64,000 nucleotides of DNA. Source: 66-474 sp035281745 (GTDB lineage Bacteria > Pseudomonadota > Gammaproteobacteria > Xanthomonadales > Rhodanobacteraceae). Within the stretch, counting starts at the first letter, position 1. Each line of letters opens with the position of its first letter. The translations under genes were made by a program, and so were the position numbers. A model generated the notes under the pieces. It searched no databases. It saw only the letters and a list, made by a program, of their open reading frames with translations, and was not told the origin of the DNA. Positions 16,954-23,790 of this stretch are shown piece by piece. The stretch lies in contig DATEDI010000019.1 in NCBI GenBank assembly GCA_035281745.1, positions 1-64,000 of the forward strand, read 5' to 3'.

Positions 16954-18838
16954 CGAAGCCGCGAGCATAGCCGTCGCGGCGCCGGCATTGGCGGCGCGCC
17001 TGGCCGCACTGGAAAATCGCGACACCCTGCGCCTCGCGATGTGCGGCAGCGTGGATGACGGCAAGAGCACGCTGCTCGGCCGCCTGCTTGCCGAAGCCGG
17101 GATGGTTCCCGACGATCGCCTCGCGCAGATGATCCGCGACAGCAAGACCCACGGCACCCAGGGCGGCAAGCCCGACTATTCATTGCTGCTCGACGGACTG
17201 GAAGCCGAGCGCGAGCAAGGCATCACCATCGATGTCGCGTGGCGTTATTTCGGCACCGACAAGCGCGCCTTCATCGTCGCGGACTGTCCCGGCCACGCGC
17301 AGTACACCCGCAACATGGCCAGCGGCGCTTCGAGCGCGGAACTCGGAATCGTGCTGGTCGATGCACGCGCGGGCGTCCAGACCCAGACCCGCCGGCACAC
17401 CGCCATTCTCGCGATGTTCGGCGTGCAGCACGTGCTGTTCGCGGTCAACAAGCTGGACCTGATCGACTACAACCACGCGCGCTATCACGCGATCGAGCAG
17501 GAGTGCGTGAAGCTTGCGCACGACCTCGGCATCGAACACGCGGATGCGATTCCGGTTTCCGCGATCAATGCGGACAACCTGGTTGCCGCCTCGCCCAAGA
17601 CGCCGTGGTACACCGGCAGATCGTTGCTGGAATACCTGGAAACCGTGGCAGTTGAACGTCAGACCGACGCCGCGTTCGCGCTGCCGGTGCAATGGGTGAA
17701 TCGTCCCGACCACAGCTTCCGTGGTTACGTTGGTACGGTCGTGGGCGGCCGCGTCGCGTCGGGCGACGAGGTGGTGGTGTTGCCGTCGGGCCGTCTTTCG
17801 CGCGTGCAACGCGTAGTCGGTGGTGATGGCGACCTCGACGTTGGCGAAGCGGGGCAGGCCGTCACGCTCACGCTGGCCGACCAGATCGACGTGTCGCGCG
17901 GCGACGTGATCGCCGACCCCACGTTGCCGCCCGAAGTCGCGGCGCAGTTCGCCTGCCATCTCCTGTGGCTGGATGATGCGGCGCTGCTGCCGGGCCGGCG
18001 CTACCTGATGAAGCGCGCGAGCGGCACCATCGGCGCGCAGGTCACCGAGATCAAACACCGCATCGATCCCGATACCCAGGCACATCTCGCGGCGACGCGC
18101 CTTACCGCCAATGAAATCGGCGTGTGCAACCTGTCGCTCGATTCCGACATTGCCTATCGGCCCTACAAGGACGATCGTCGCCTCGGCGGCTTCATACTGA
18201 TCGATCGGGAAACCAATGCGACGGTCGGCTGCGGCACGTTGGACTTCGGCCTGCGCCGCGACCGCAACGTGCACTGGCAGCAACTGGATGTCGATCGCCT
18301 CGCGCGTTCCCGGATCAAGGGTCAGACGCCGCGCTGCCTGTGGTTCACGGGCCTCTCGGGTGCGGGCAAATCCACCATCGCGAACCTGGTGGAACGGCGA
18401 TTGCTGGCCGACGGGTTCCACACCATCCTGCTGGATGGCGACAACGTGCGGCATGGCTTGAACCGCGACCTCGGCTTCACCGACGCCGACCGCGTCGAGA
18501 ACATCCGGCGCGTCGCCGAAGTGGCCAAACTGATGATGGATGCGGGCCTGATCGTGCTGGTGTCGTTCATCAGCCCGTTCCGCGCCGAACGGCAACTGGC
18601 GCGCGAACTGATCGGCGAAACCGGTTTCATGGAAGTGTTCGTGGACGCGCCGCTGGCCGTGTGCGAGGAACGCGACGTCAAGGGCCTGTACGCGAAGGCG
18701 CGCGCCGGCAAGATCGAGAACTTCACCGGCATCGGTTCGCCCTACGAAGCGCCGGAGTCGGCTGAAATCCACCTGCGTTCGGATCAGGAGTCTGCCGCCG
18801 ATTCCGCGGCGCACGTGGTGAAGGTTCTGGCCTCGTAG
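16937..18838 (+). CDS. cysNC: Bifunctional sulfate adenylyltransferase subunit 1 / APS kinase
   Basis: A 633-residue fusion. The CysN GTPase half has GSVDDGKS (37-44), DCPGH (116-120) and NKLD (171-174), followed by EF-Tu-like beta-barrel domains. The CysC half begins near residue 460 and has Walker A GLSGAGKS at 472-479, DGDNVRHGLN and a C-terminal KIENFTGIGSPYE. It converts sulfate through APS to PAPS. The GTG at 16937 lies inside the end of cysD, which suggests translational coupling. The fusion is the usual form in xanthomonads and pseudomonads. Confidence 0.96.
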   Translation: MKAISDEAASIAVAAPALAARLAALENRDTLRLAMCGSVDDGKSTLLGRLLAEAGMVPDDRLAQMIRDSKTHGTQGGKPDYSLLLDGLEAEREQGITIDVAWRYFGTDKRAFIVADCPGHAQYTRNMASGASSAELGIVLVDARAGVQTQTRRHTAILAMFGVQHVLFAVNKLDLIDYNHARYHAIEQECVKLAHDLGIEHADAIPVSAINADNLVAASPKTPWYTGRSLLEYLETVAVERQTDAAFALPVQWVNRPDHSFRGYVGTVVGGRVASGDEVVVLPSGRLSRVQRVVGGDGDLDVGEAGQAVTLTLADQIDVSRGDVIADPTLPPEVAAQFACHLLWLDDAALLPGRRYLMKRASGTIGAQVTEIKHRIDPDTQAHLAATRLTANEIGVCNLSLDSDIAYRPYKDDRRLGGFILIDRETNATVGCGTLDFGLRRDRNVHWQQLDVDRLARSRIKGQTPRCLWFTGLSGAGKSTIANLVERRLLADGFHTILLDGDNVRHGLNRDLGFTDADRVENIRRVAEVAKLMMDAGLIVLVSFISPFRAERQLARELIGETGFMEVFVDAPLAVCEERDVKGLYAKARAGKIENFTGIGSPYEAPESAEIHLRSDQESAADSAAHVVKVLAS

Positions 18839-18866
18839 GGCGGGCCTCGACCCGCGCAGGACGGCC

Positions 18867-19676
18867 TCAATCGCGCACGCGGAAATGTTTAGCGCGGCGC
18901 GCGACCAGTCCCAGCGCGACGCGATCCGGCAGCACGTCCATCAACGCCTTGATGGCGCGATTGGCGCGTCCGGGCACGCACACCACCTGGCCGCGTTCGA
19001 CTGCGTCCAGCCCTTGCCGCACCACGTCGTCCACCTCGGACCACATCCAGCCGGGCAGTTTCGAAACCAGTTTGCGCGCGTGGCTGACGTCGTGGAATTC
19101 CGAATGCGTGAAACCGGGGCACAGCGCGCAGACGTGGATGCCGTGCGCGCGATTTTCCATCGCCAAGGCCTGCGAGACGTGCATCAGGAATGCCTTGGCC
19201 GGCCCGTAAAGCGTATTGCCGGGCGTGGGAGGCACCAGGCCGGCCAGCGAAGCCACGTTGAGGATGCGTCCGTAACCGCGCTCGCGCATTGCGGGCAGCA
19301 GCAGATGGCAAAGTTGCAGCGGTGCGCTCATCAGCACCTGCATGAAGCGCGCGTGGGTTGGCCAATCCACCTCGTCGTAGCGGCCCGGCACGCCGTAACC
19401 CGCGTTGTTGATGAGGATGTCGATGGCGCGTCCATCGCGCGTGGCGGCCGCCGCGATGCGCTCCGGCGCGGACGGATCGGAAAGATCGTCGGCGATCACA
19501 TCCGCCTCGATGCCGTGCGCGTCGCGCAACTCGGATGCCAGCGACCGCAGCCGGTCCTCGCGGCGTGCGGTCAGCACCAGGTCGCAGTCGCGCGCGGCGA
19601 GCTGTCGGGCGAATTCGGCGCCAATGCCAGCGGAGGCGCCGGTGACGAGGGCGCAATGACGCGCAGGAGTTCCCAT
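18867..19676 (-). CDS. Short-chain dehydrogenase/reductase
   Basis: A 269-residue classical SDR: TGASAGIG cofactor motif at 12-19, NNAG at 90-93, catalytic S143, Y157 and K161 (YGPAK). The arginines after the glycine motif (TARRE) suggest NADP(H) use. Substrate unknown; similarity to DltE/YqjQ-type oxidoreductases is only general. The ATG at 19676 starts a compact protein; an upstream ATG in the repeat region would add a poorly conserved leader. Convergent with cysNC. Confidence 0.87.
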   Translation of the reverse strand: MGTPARHCALVTGASAGIGAEFARQLAARDCDLVLTARREDRLRSLASELRDAHGIEADVIADDLSDPSAPERIAAAATRDGRAIDILINNAGYGVPGRYDEVDWPTHARFMQVLMSAPLQLCHLLLPAMRERGYGRILNVASLAGLVPPTPGNTLYGPAKAFLMHVSQALAMENRAHGIHVCALCPGFTHSEFHDVSHARKLVSKLPGWMWSEVDDVVRQGLDAVERGQVVCVPGRANRAIKALMDVLPDRVALGLVARRAKHFRVRD

Positions 19677-19693
19677 TTCGAAGCGGTTGCCTT

Positions 19694-19790
19694 GAAAGTC
19701 AGGCCGTGGAAGGCCGTCCCGGCAATTGTGGATTGGAGACATCATGTCAAACAAGCCACCCCTTGCAGCAGCGATCATGGACGATCGCAT
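19694..19790. repeat. Dispersed copy of the 4405-4720 repeat unit
   Basis: The unit shares GAAAGTCAGGCC at its left end and the 20-mer GCGATCATGGACGATCGCAT at its right end with repeat copy 2 at 4513-4620; the two end blocks are 77 bases apart here and 78 there. The internal sequence differs. It lies in the SDR-tpiA divergent gap, which has no gene. Confidence 0.7.
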
Positions 19791-19800
19791 CGATAACGGT

Positions 19801-19830
19801 TTGCGCGCGTCGCGTCCGGTTGGCTATCCT
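19801..19830 (+). promoter_or_regulatory. Candidate sigma-70 promoter of tpiA
   Basis: TTGCGC (19801-19806), an 18-base spacer and TATCCT (19825-19830) lie 29 bases before the tpiA ATG. The match is moderate; it lies immediately after the dispersed repeat. Confidence 0.45.
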
Positions 19831-19858
19831 CGCGGACCTCAATGAAAAGGAGCACGCC

Positions 19859-20605
19859 ATGCGCCGCAAATGGGTGGGTGGCAACTGGAAAATGCACGGT
19901 TCGCGGGCGATGGCTTCGGCGCTGGTCAATGCGATTGCGGAGGCGAACACGGACGCCGTCGATGTCGCGGTATTTCCGCCGTTTCCCTACCTGCGCGAGG
20001 CCTGCGCGGCCGCCGCCGGATCGCGCATCGCGATCGGCGGACAGGACGTCAGCGAACACGAATCCGGGGCGTTCACGGGTGAGGTGTCGGCGGCGATGCT
20101 GCGCGATATCGGCTGCGCGCTCGCGCTGGCCGGTCACTCGGAGCGCCGCCAGTACCATCGCGAGAGCGACGAACAGGTCGCGACGAAGGTCGCCAAGGCG
20201 CTCGAGCACGCACTCACCCCGGTGCTGTGCGTGGGCGAAACGCTCGAGCAGCACGAAGCCGGCCAGACCGCCGAAGTGGTATCGCGCCAGCTCGGTGCGG
20301 TGGTGGCGCACTGCGGCATCGAAGCGTTCGGGCACATCGTGGTCGCCTACGAGCCGGTCTGGGCCATCGGCACAGGCCTCTGCGCCAGCCCCGCCCAGGC
20401 CCAGCAAGTCCACGCATTGCTGCGTAGCCAGCTTGCCAGGGACGATGCTAGAATTGCCGGTTCGACCCGCATCGTTTACGGCGGCAGCGTCAAACCCGGC
20501 AATGCCGCCGAGTTGTTCGCCCAAACCGATATCGATGGCGGCCTGATCGGTGGCGCGGCCTTGCAGGCCACCGACTTCCTTTCGATTTGTGCGGCGGCGG
20601 GCTGA
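19859..20605 (+). CDS. tpiA: Triosephosphate isomerase
   Basis: A 248-residue TIM-barrel enzyme interconverting dihydroxyacetone phosphate and glyceraldehyde-3-phosphate. Catalytic residues are N9 and K11 (GGNWKMHG), H93 (AGHSERR) and E165 (VVAYEPVWAIGTG), with the phosphate-binding YGGSVKPGN near the end. AAAAGGAG stands seven bases before the ATG. secG follows 27 bases downstream, the standard xanthomonad order. Confidence 0.97.
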   Translation: MRRKWVGGNWKMHGSRAMASALVNAIAEANTDAVDVAVFPPFPYLREACAAAAGSRIAIGGQDVSEHESGAFTGEVSAAMLRDIGCALALAGHSERRQYHRESDEQVATKVAKALEHALTPVLCVGETLEQHEAGQTAEVVSRQLGAVVAHCGIEAFGHIVVAYEPVWAIGTGLCASPAQAQQVHALLRSQLARDDARIAGSTRIVYGGSVKPGNAAELFAQTDIDGGLIGGAALQATDFLSICAAAG

Positions 20606-20632
20606 AGCCGGCTTCCGTACGGGAACGACCAG

Positions 20633-21157
20633 ATGCTGTTCACGATTTTCAGCGTGTTCTATGTGCTCATCGCGGCGGCGATGATCGTGCTGATCCTGAT
20701 GCAGCGCGGTGACGGTGCCAACGCGGGGGCCAGCTTCGGCGGCGGCTCGTCGGGCACGGTGTTCGGTGCACGCGGTTCGGCCAGCTTCCTCACCCGCACC
20801 ACCGCGGTGCTGGCGGGATTGTTTTTCGTGCTGAGCCTCGCCATGGGCATTTACCTGAGTCATCACGGCGTCGTGCCGAACAAGCAGCAGGCGCTCGGCG
20901 TGATGGCAGGGGCGGGCAACTCGGCGCCGGCGGCTTCGTCATCGGCGGCGGCGCGCACCTCGCCGAACATCAATCCGCTGGCTGCACCGCCGCTGGGCAG
21001 CGCGCCCGCAAGCAGCGCCGCGCAGTCCGGCGTACCGGCCCAGCCTTCGGAAGTGCCGACAGCGCCGGCGTCCGGGAAGGCCACCGGCTCGGAAGTGCCA
21101 ACCGCACCGGCCAAGCCTTCCGCGCCGGCCAGCAGCGCACCCGTCGGTTCGCATTGA
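20633..21157 (+). CDS. secG: Preprotein translocase subunit SecG
   Basis: A 174-residue protein whose first 80 residues are SecG: two membrane segments (LIAAAMIVLILMQRG and LAGLFFVLSLAMGIYL) around the conserved GASFGGGSSGTVFGARGSASFLTR loop. It assists SecYE in protein export. The C-terminal 90 residues are an Ala/Pro/Ser tail with the octamer SEVPTAPA repeated twice, much longer than the enterobacterial protein of about 110 residues. Confidence 0.93.
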   Translation: MLFTIFSVFYVLIAAAMIVLILMQRGDGANAGASFGGGSSGTVFGARGSASFLTRTTAVLAGLFFVLSLAMGIYLSHHGVVPNKQQALGVMAGAGNSAPAASSSAAARTSPNINPLAAPPLGSAPASSAAQSGVPAQPSEVPTAPASGKATGSEVPTAPAKPSAPASSAPVGSH

Positions 21158-21185
21158 TTTTGTTTTTTTGCTTGTGTGAAAAATC

Positions 21186-21261
21186 GGGTACATGGATGTA
21201 CCCGGCGGATCCCTTGGACTGTTTCGCTCTTGTGAATAGTCGCGCACATGGAATGTGCGCG
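21186..21261. repeat. Two related palindromes between secG and tRNA-Leu
   Basis: GGGTACAT-GG-ATGTACCC (21186-21203) and CGCGCACAT-GGA-ATGTGCGCG (21241-21261) have 8- and 9-base perfect stems with nearly the same tip (ACAT-GG-ATGT). They look like two members of a REP family. They may affect transcription between secG and the tRNA. Confidence 0.7.
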
Positions 21262-21285
21262 GTGTTTCTCAGGGACGAGTCTCCT

Positions 21286-21370
21286 GCCCAGGTGGCGGAA
21301 TTGGTAGACGCACTACCTTGAGGTGGTAGCGCTTAACGGCGTAGGGGTTCGAGTCCCCTCTTGGGCACCA
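21286..21370 (+). tRNA. tRNA-Leu (anticodon GAG)
   Basis: An 85-nt class II tRNA: acceptor GCCCAGG pairs with CTTGGGC (one G-T), anticodon stem CTACC/GGTAG with loop TTGAGGT (anticodon GAG), a long variable arm, T-arm GGGGTTCGAGTCCCC, and encoded CCA. It reads CUC and CUU. Its 3' end from 21353 is the left attachment site of the integrated element; the gene is intact after integration. Confidence 0.96.
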
Positions 21371-21371
21371 A
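21353..21371 (+). other. attL: left 19-bp attachment repeat in the tRNA-Leu 3' end
   Basis: GTCCCCTCTTGGGCACCAA covers the T-stem 3' strand, acceptor 3' strand and CCA of tRNA-Leu, plus one base. It is identical to 34090-34108. The bases on both sides differ, so the repeat is exactly 19 bp. Confidence 0.93.
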
Positions 21372-21379
21372 TATCAAAG

Positions 21380-21408
21380 ACCAAGCGCCTGAAAACGCTT
21401 GGTTTTTT
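21380..21408 (+). terminator. Intrinsic terminator after tRNA-Leu, carried by the element
   Basis: CCAAGCG (21381-21387), an 8-base loop, CGCTTGG (21396-21402) and six T residues form a strong intrinsic terminator ten bases after the tRNA. It lies inside the element, beyond attL, so the tRNA now uses an element-borne terminator. Confidence 0.85.
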
Positions 21409-21593
21409 GGTATCTTGGCTGCGAACATACCCGCGAGCCTACCCGCAAAATTGGTGGGAATTGACCTACACGTCGACGGGCAGTTTGCCGATACATTCGC
21501 CCGCGCAATCGCCGCACGCTGCACCAGCGCCGGGCCGTCAGGAACGCTAAGGATGGCGGGGTAACCGATGTAAGTCGCGGCGCACCCGCTTGC

Positions 21594-21806
21594 TCACGGC
21601 TCGCTGATCGTCGTGCCGTCCAGCCTGTAGGCGACTTCCACACCCAGCACCCCGAAGAGCTTGCCTACGGTCCGTGTGCGCATGTCGCGCTTGCCGGTTT
21701 CAAACTCGGCGATCGCTGTCGGGGAAACACCGGCACGCTCTGCAAGCTCGGCTTGCGTGATGCCGCGGATCGCGCGGATCGCGCGCAGAGTTTTGCCGGT
21801 CAGCAT
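21594..21806 (-). CDS. XRE-family helix-turn-helix regulator
   Basis: A 70-residue DNA-binding protein that is almost entirely an HTH_3 domain: LRAIRAIRGITQAELAERAG then VSPTAIAEFETGKR, followed by a short C-terminal strand (GVEVAYRLDGTTI). The start at 21806 follows GAGGGGG about eight bases upstream and overlaps the end of the preceding gene. It may be the element's repressor or an antitoxin-like partner of the upstream small gene. Operator sites are not evident. Confidence 0.82.
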   Translation of the reverse strand: MLTGKTLRAIRAIRGITQAELAERAGVSPTAIAEFETGKRDMRTRTVGKLFGVLGVEVAYRLDGTTISEP

Positions 21807-22030
21807 GACGCCACCCCCTCGCATTCGCTAATGACGCCAAGCTCGCGCCCGAACGCCTCCAGGTCGATTGCCTTCGCCAAAAGAGAGTTGCGGGACGTGT
21901 CGCAGAGGCAATACTCGCCGCGGAGTTCCCAATCCCGCGCGTCGCAGCGGAACCGGCGCACGCGCTGGCCCTCGGAAGCCAAGTGCTGATTGATGCGCTT
22001 GAGCAAAGCGCGTTCGGATATTGAATGCAT
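21800..22030 (-). CDS. Hypothetical protein, 76 residues, paired with XRE regulator
   Basis: A small cysteine-containing protein (MHSISERALLKRINQHLASEG..., with C29, C41, C43, C71-76 region) preceded by AGGAG seven bases from the ATG. It overlaps the downstream XRE gene by seven bases, so the two are coupled. I do not recognise a family. The arrangement of a small ORF upstream of an XRE gene is compatible with a toxin-antitoxin or regulatory pair, but nothing in the sequence proves it. The 221-bp region upstream (22031-22251) holds no gene I can support. Confidence 0.6.
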   Translation of the reverse strand: MHSISERALLKRINQHLASEGQRVRRFRCDARDWELRGEYCLCDTSRNSLLAKAIDLEAFGRELGVISECEGVASC

Positions 22031-22251
22031 GATGCGCTCCTAATGTGTGGAAGGAGCGCGCTGCCGATAGCGCGCGAAGCGCCGTGCGATGCCGTACCTC
22101 GTCGCAGAACTCGAAAGCTCCGACCGCCTCGACTCACCAGCCGCATATCGGCTTATGGCACTGGTGTTGGGCGGATTTAATTACGGCGTGGCCAATATAG
22201 CACCAGCGGTGTACCGATGCACCAGGCGCGACTTTTCGCACCGCCATGGCG

Positions 22252-22563
22252 TCACTCGAAAGGGCGCTGCGCAAGCAGTTCCGCGGGCGTAATGATCTGA
22301 TTCGGCGGTTCCTGCCGCGCGGGTGCGGTCCCTTCGGCCAGCAACGTGCGGATGTCCACCAGCGTGCCCAGGATCGCGCCGGACGTCGCGCAGAAGACGA
22401 ACGCGGTCACGGCCCAGCCGAATATGGCCCAGCCGATTACGACGCTATCGGTGCTGCCAATGCCGAGCGCGGCAAAGGTGCCGATAACCAGGCACAAGCT
22501 GCCGACGAAATACAGCAACTGTCGCCCGCGCGAGTTGTCGGGAATGCGTTTGTGTGCGTTCAT
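22252..22563 (-). CDS. Hypothetical small membrane protein
   Basis: A 103-residue protein with two predicted membrane segments (LLYFVGSLCLVIGTFAALGI and VVIGWAIFGWAVTAFVFCATSGAIL) separated by a short turn, and a polar C-terminus. AAGGGG precedes the ATG. Not recognised. Two-helix proteins of this size in phages include holins and superinfection-exclusion proteins, but no lysin is nearby. Confidence 0.6.
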   Translation of the reverse strand: MNAHKRIPDNSRGRQLLYFVGSLCLVIGTFAALGIGSTDSVVIGWAIFGWAVTAFVFCATSGAILGTLVDIRTLLAEGTAPARQEPPNQIITPAELLAQRPFE

Positions 22564-22594
22564 TGGCTACCCCTTCAACCGTGGCCCGGCCGGA

Positions 22595-22855
22595 CTATAC
22601 AACTTTCGCGCCGACCGCCTTGCGATCGCACAAACGCAGCAGCTTCGCCTTTGCTTCCTCGATGTCGGCAGGAGTGACGCGGCGATTGCACTCCGCGAGA
22701 AACCATTCCGGCGGCTCGGGTGGAAGCACCGCGTCCCCGCGCAACTTGGCGAGCACGCGTTCCTCCAGTGCGCGCATGGCTGCGCTGAATTCAGCGCCCG
22801 ACACTGCCGGGTGACCGCGCTCCAGCTTCTCGATTCGATCGCGGATGTTGCTCAT
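22595..22855 (-). CDS. Hypothetical protein, 86 residues
   Basis: A mostly helical charged protein (MSNIRDRIEKLERGHPAVSG... ADIEEAKAKLLRLCDRK). The ATG overlaps the stop of the preceding 58-residue ORF (ATGA), showing coupling. Family not recognised; it lies in the tape-measure transcription unit. Confidence 0.6.
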   Translation of the reverse strand: MSNIRDRIEKLERGHPAVSGAEFSAAMRALEERVLAKLRGDAVLPPEPPEWFLAECNRRVTPADIEEAKAKLLRLCDRKAVGAKVV

Positions 22856-23028
22856 AGCCGCGCGTCCGCTTCATCCATGCACACGACGATCCCACGGTAG
22901 CCGGTTTCCTCGCGGTACTTCGCGACCTCCTCGTCGCCGTGCGCGGGATCGGGAACGACGATGACGCGCATGCCGTCTCCCTGAAGCGCGGATTGCTCCA
23001 ATGCCTTCACTCGTTCGTGCAAGCTCAC
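22852..23028 (-). CDS. Hypothetical protein, 58 residues, GTG start
   Basis: A short ORF beginning GTG (MSLHERVKALEQSALQGDGM) with AGGAGG twelve bases upstream, overlapping the DUF5681 gene stop at its start and the next ATG at its end. Both four-base overlaps and the ribosome site make it a credible gene despite its size. The N-terminal helix resembles that of the next protein. Function unknown. Confidence 0.6.
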   Translation of the reverse strand: MSLHERVKALEQSALQGDGMRVIVVPDPAHGDEEVAKYREETGYRGIVVCMDEADARL

Positions 23029-23447
23029 GGCGTGCCTCCTTTGGCGGTTTCCAGCGCAGCGATGCGCCTTTCGAGTTCATCCATCTCCACCACGCGCACC
23101 AGGGCACCGATTGCGGTGATCAGTTGCGCGCCGATGTCGGGCGGAATCTTGCCGCTGGCGATGGCGTCCATGACCGCCTGCGCCTTTGCCGTGGGCGTTG
23201 CCGCCGTTGCCGCGGCAGGCACATTCACCGGCTCGGCGGTGAGCCTGTAGATCGGCAGCGCGCGTTCCAGCAGCGTGCGCGCGGCCTGCACGTCACCCGC
23301 CAAGGCGGCCTCTTCCAGCTTCTTCACGATCGCCTCGGCGTTGATCATCTTGCGCAACCGCGCCTGCGGGTTCAGGATGCCCTTCGGTCGCCCTTTCGGG
23401 TTTCCCGATTGCCCGGGTTTCCAGCCTGGTTTGATCTTGTGGTTCAA
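23025..23447 (-). CDS. DUF5681-type phage-associated protein
   Basis: A 140-residue protein with the N-terminal motif KPGQSGNPKGRPKG (10-23) typical of DUF5681 proteins, which are found in prophages, often near small terminase genes. The rest is helical with an Ala/Thr-rich linker. It starts at TTG (23447) behind a weak GGGAAA site. No large terminase accompanies it. Whether it binds DNA is inference from the basic motif. Confidence 0.7.
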   Translation of the reverse strand: MNHKIKPGWKPGQSGNPKGRPKGILNPQARLRKMINAEAIVKKLEEAALAGDVQAARTLLERALPIYRLTAEPVNVPAAATAATPTAKAQAVMDAIASGKIPPDIGAQLITAIGALVRVVEMDELERRIAALETAKGGTP

Positions 23448-23478
23448 GGTTGTTTCCCGCGGTGCTTATTTCAGCGCT

Positions 23479-23790
23479 TCAGTCGGTGCCGTTGTCACCT
23501 TGTCCATCGGCCTCCGCGGCGTCCTCGAGCAACTCGCGAAGGTGCGCCAGGGTTCCGTGCAGACGTTCGCGAAAGCCCGAGTCCCGATACTCCGGCATGC
23601 TCATCCACTCATCGATGTGGTCCGGCAACGATTGGTCCCATACCTTGATCAGGCGGTTTTTGTCCGGGTACAGGCCGATCATTGTGCTGACCGCGAAGTC
23701 GAGCGCGAACACGTGCGCCCATGTATTCATCCATGCGTGCGCCATCTCCTCGTGCGTCACCCTCACCATTTCCTCCGGCGCGTCGCTCAT
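23479..23790 (-). CDS. Hypothetical protein directly downstream of tape measure
   Basis: A 103-residue acidic protein (MSDAPEEMVRVTHEEMAHAW ... ending AAEADGQGDNGTD), helical and tryptophan-containing. The ATG overlaps the tape-measure stop (ATGA). In tailed phages the genes next to the tape measure encode chaperones or tail-tip proteins, but I see no family match. Confidence 0.6.
   Translation of the reverse strand: MSDAPEEMVRVTHEEMAHAWMNTWAHVFALDFAVSTMIGLYPDKNRLIKVWDQSLPDHIDEWMSMPEYRDSGFRERLHGTLAHLRELLEDAAEADGQGDNGTD

Noticed and set aside
17180..18814. An open frame of about 540 codons opposite cysNC
   Set aside because: Shadow of a gene with complete CysN and CysC motifs.
22089..22292. 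A 67-codon plus-strand frame in the element
   Set aside because: No ribosome site, opposite orientation to every other element gene, and it overlaps the small membrane protein gene.
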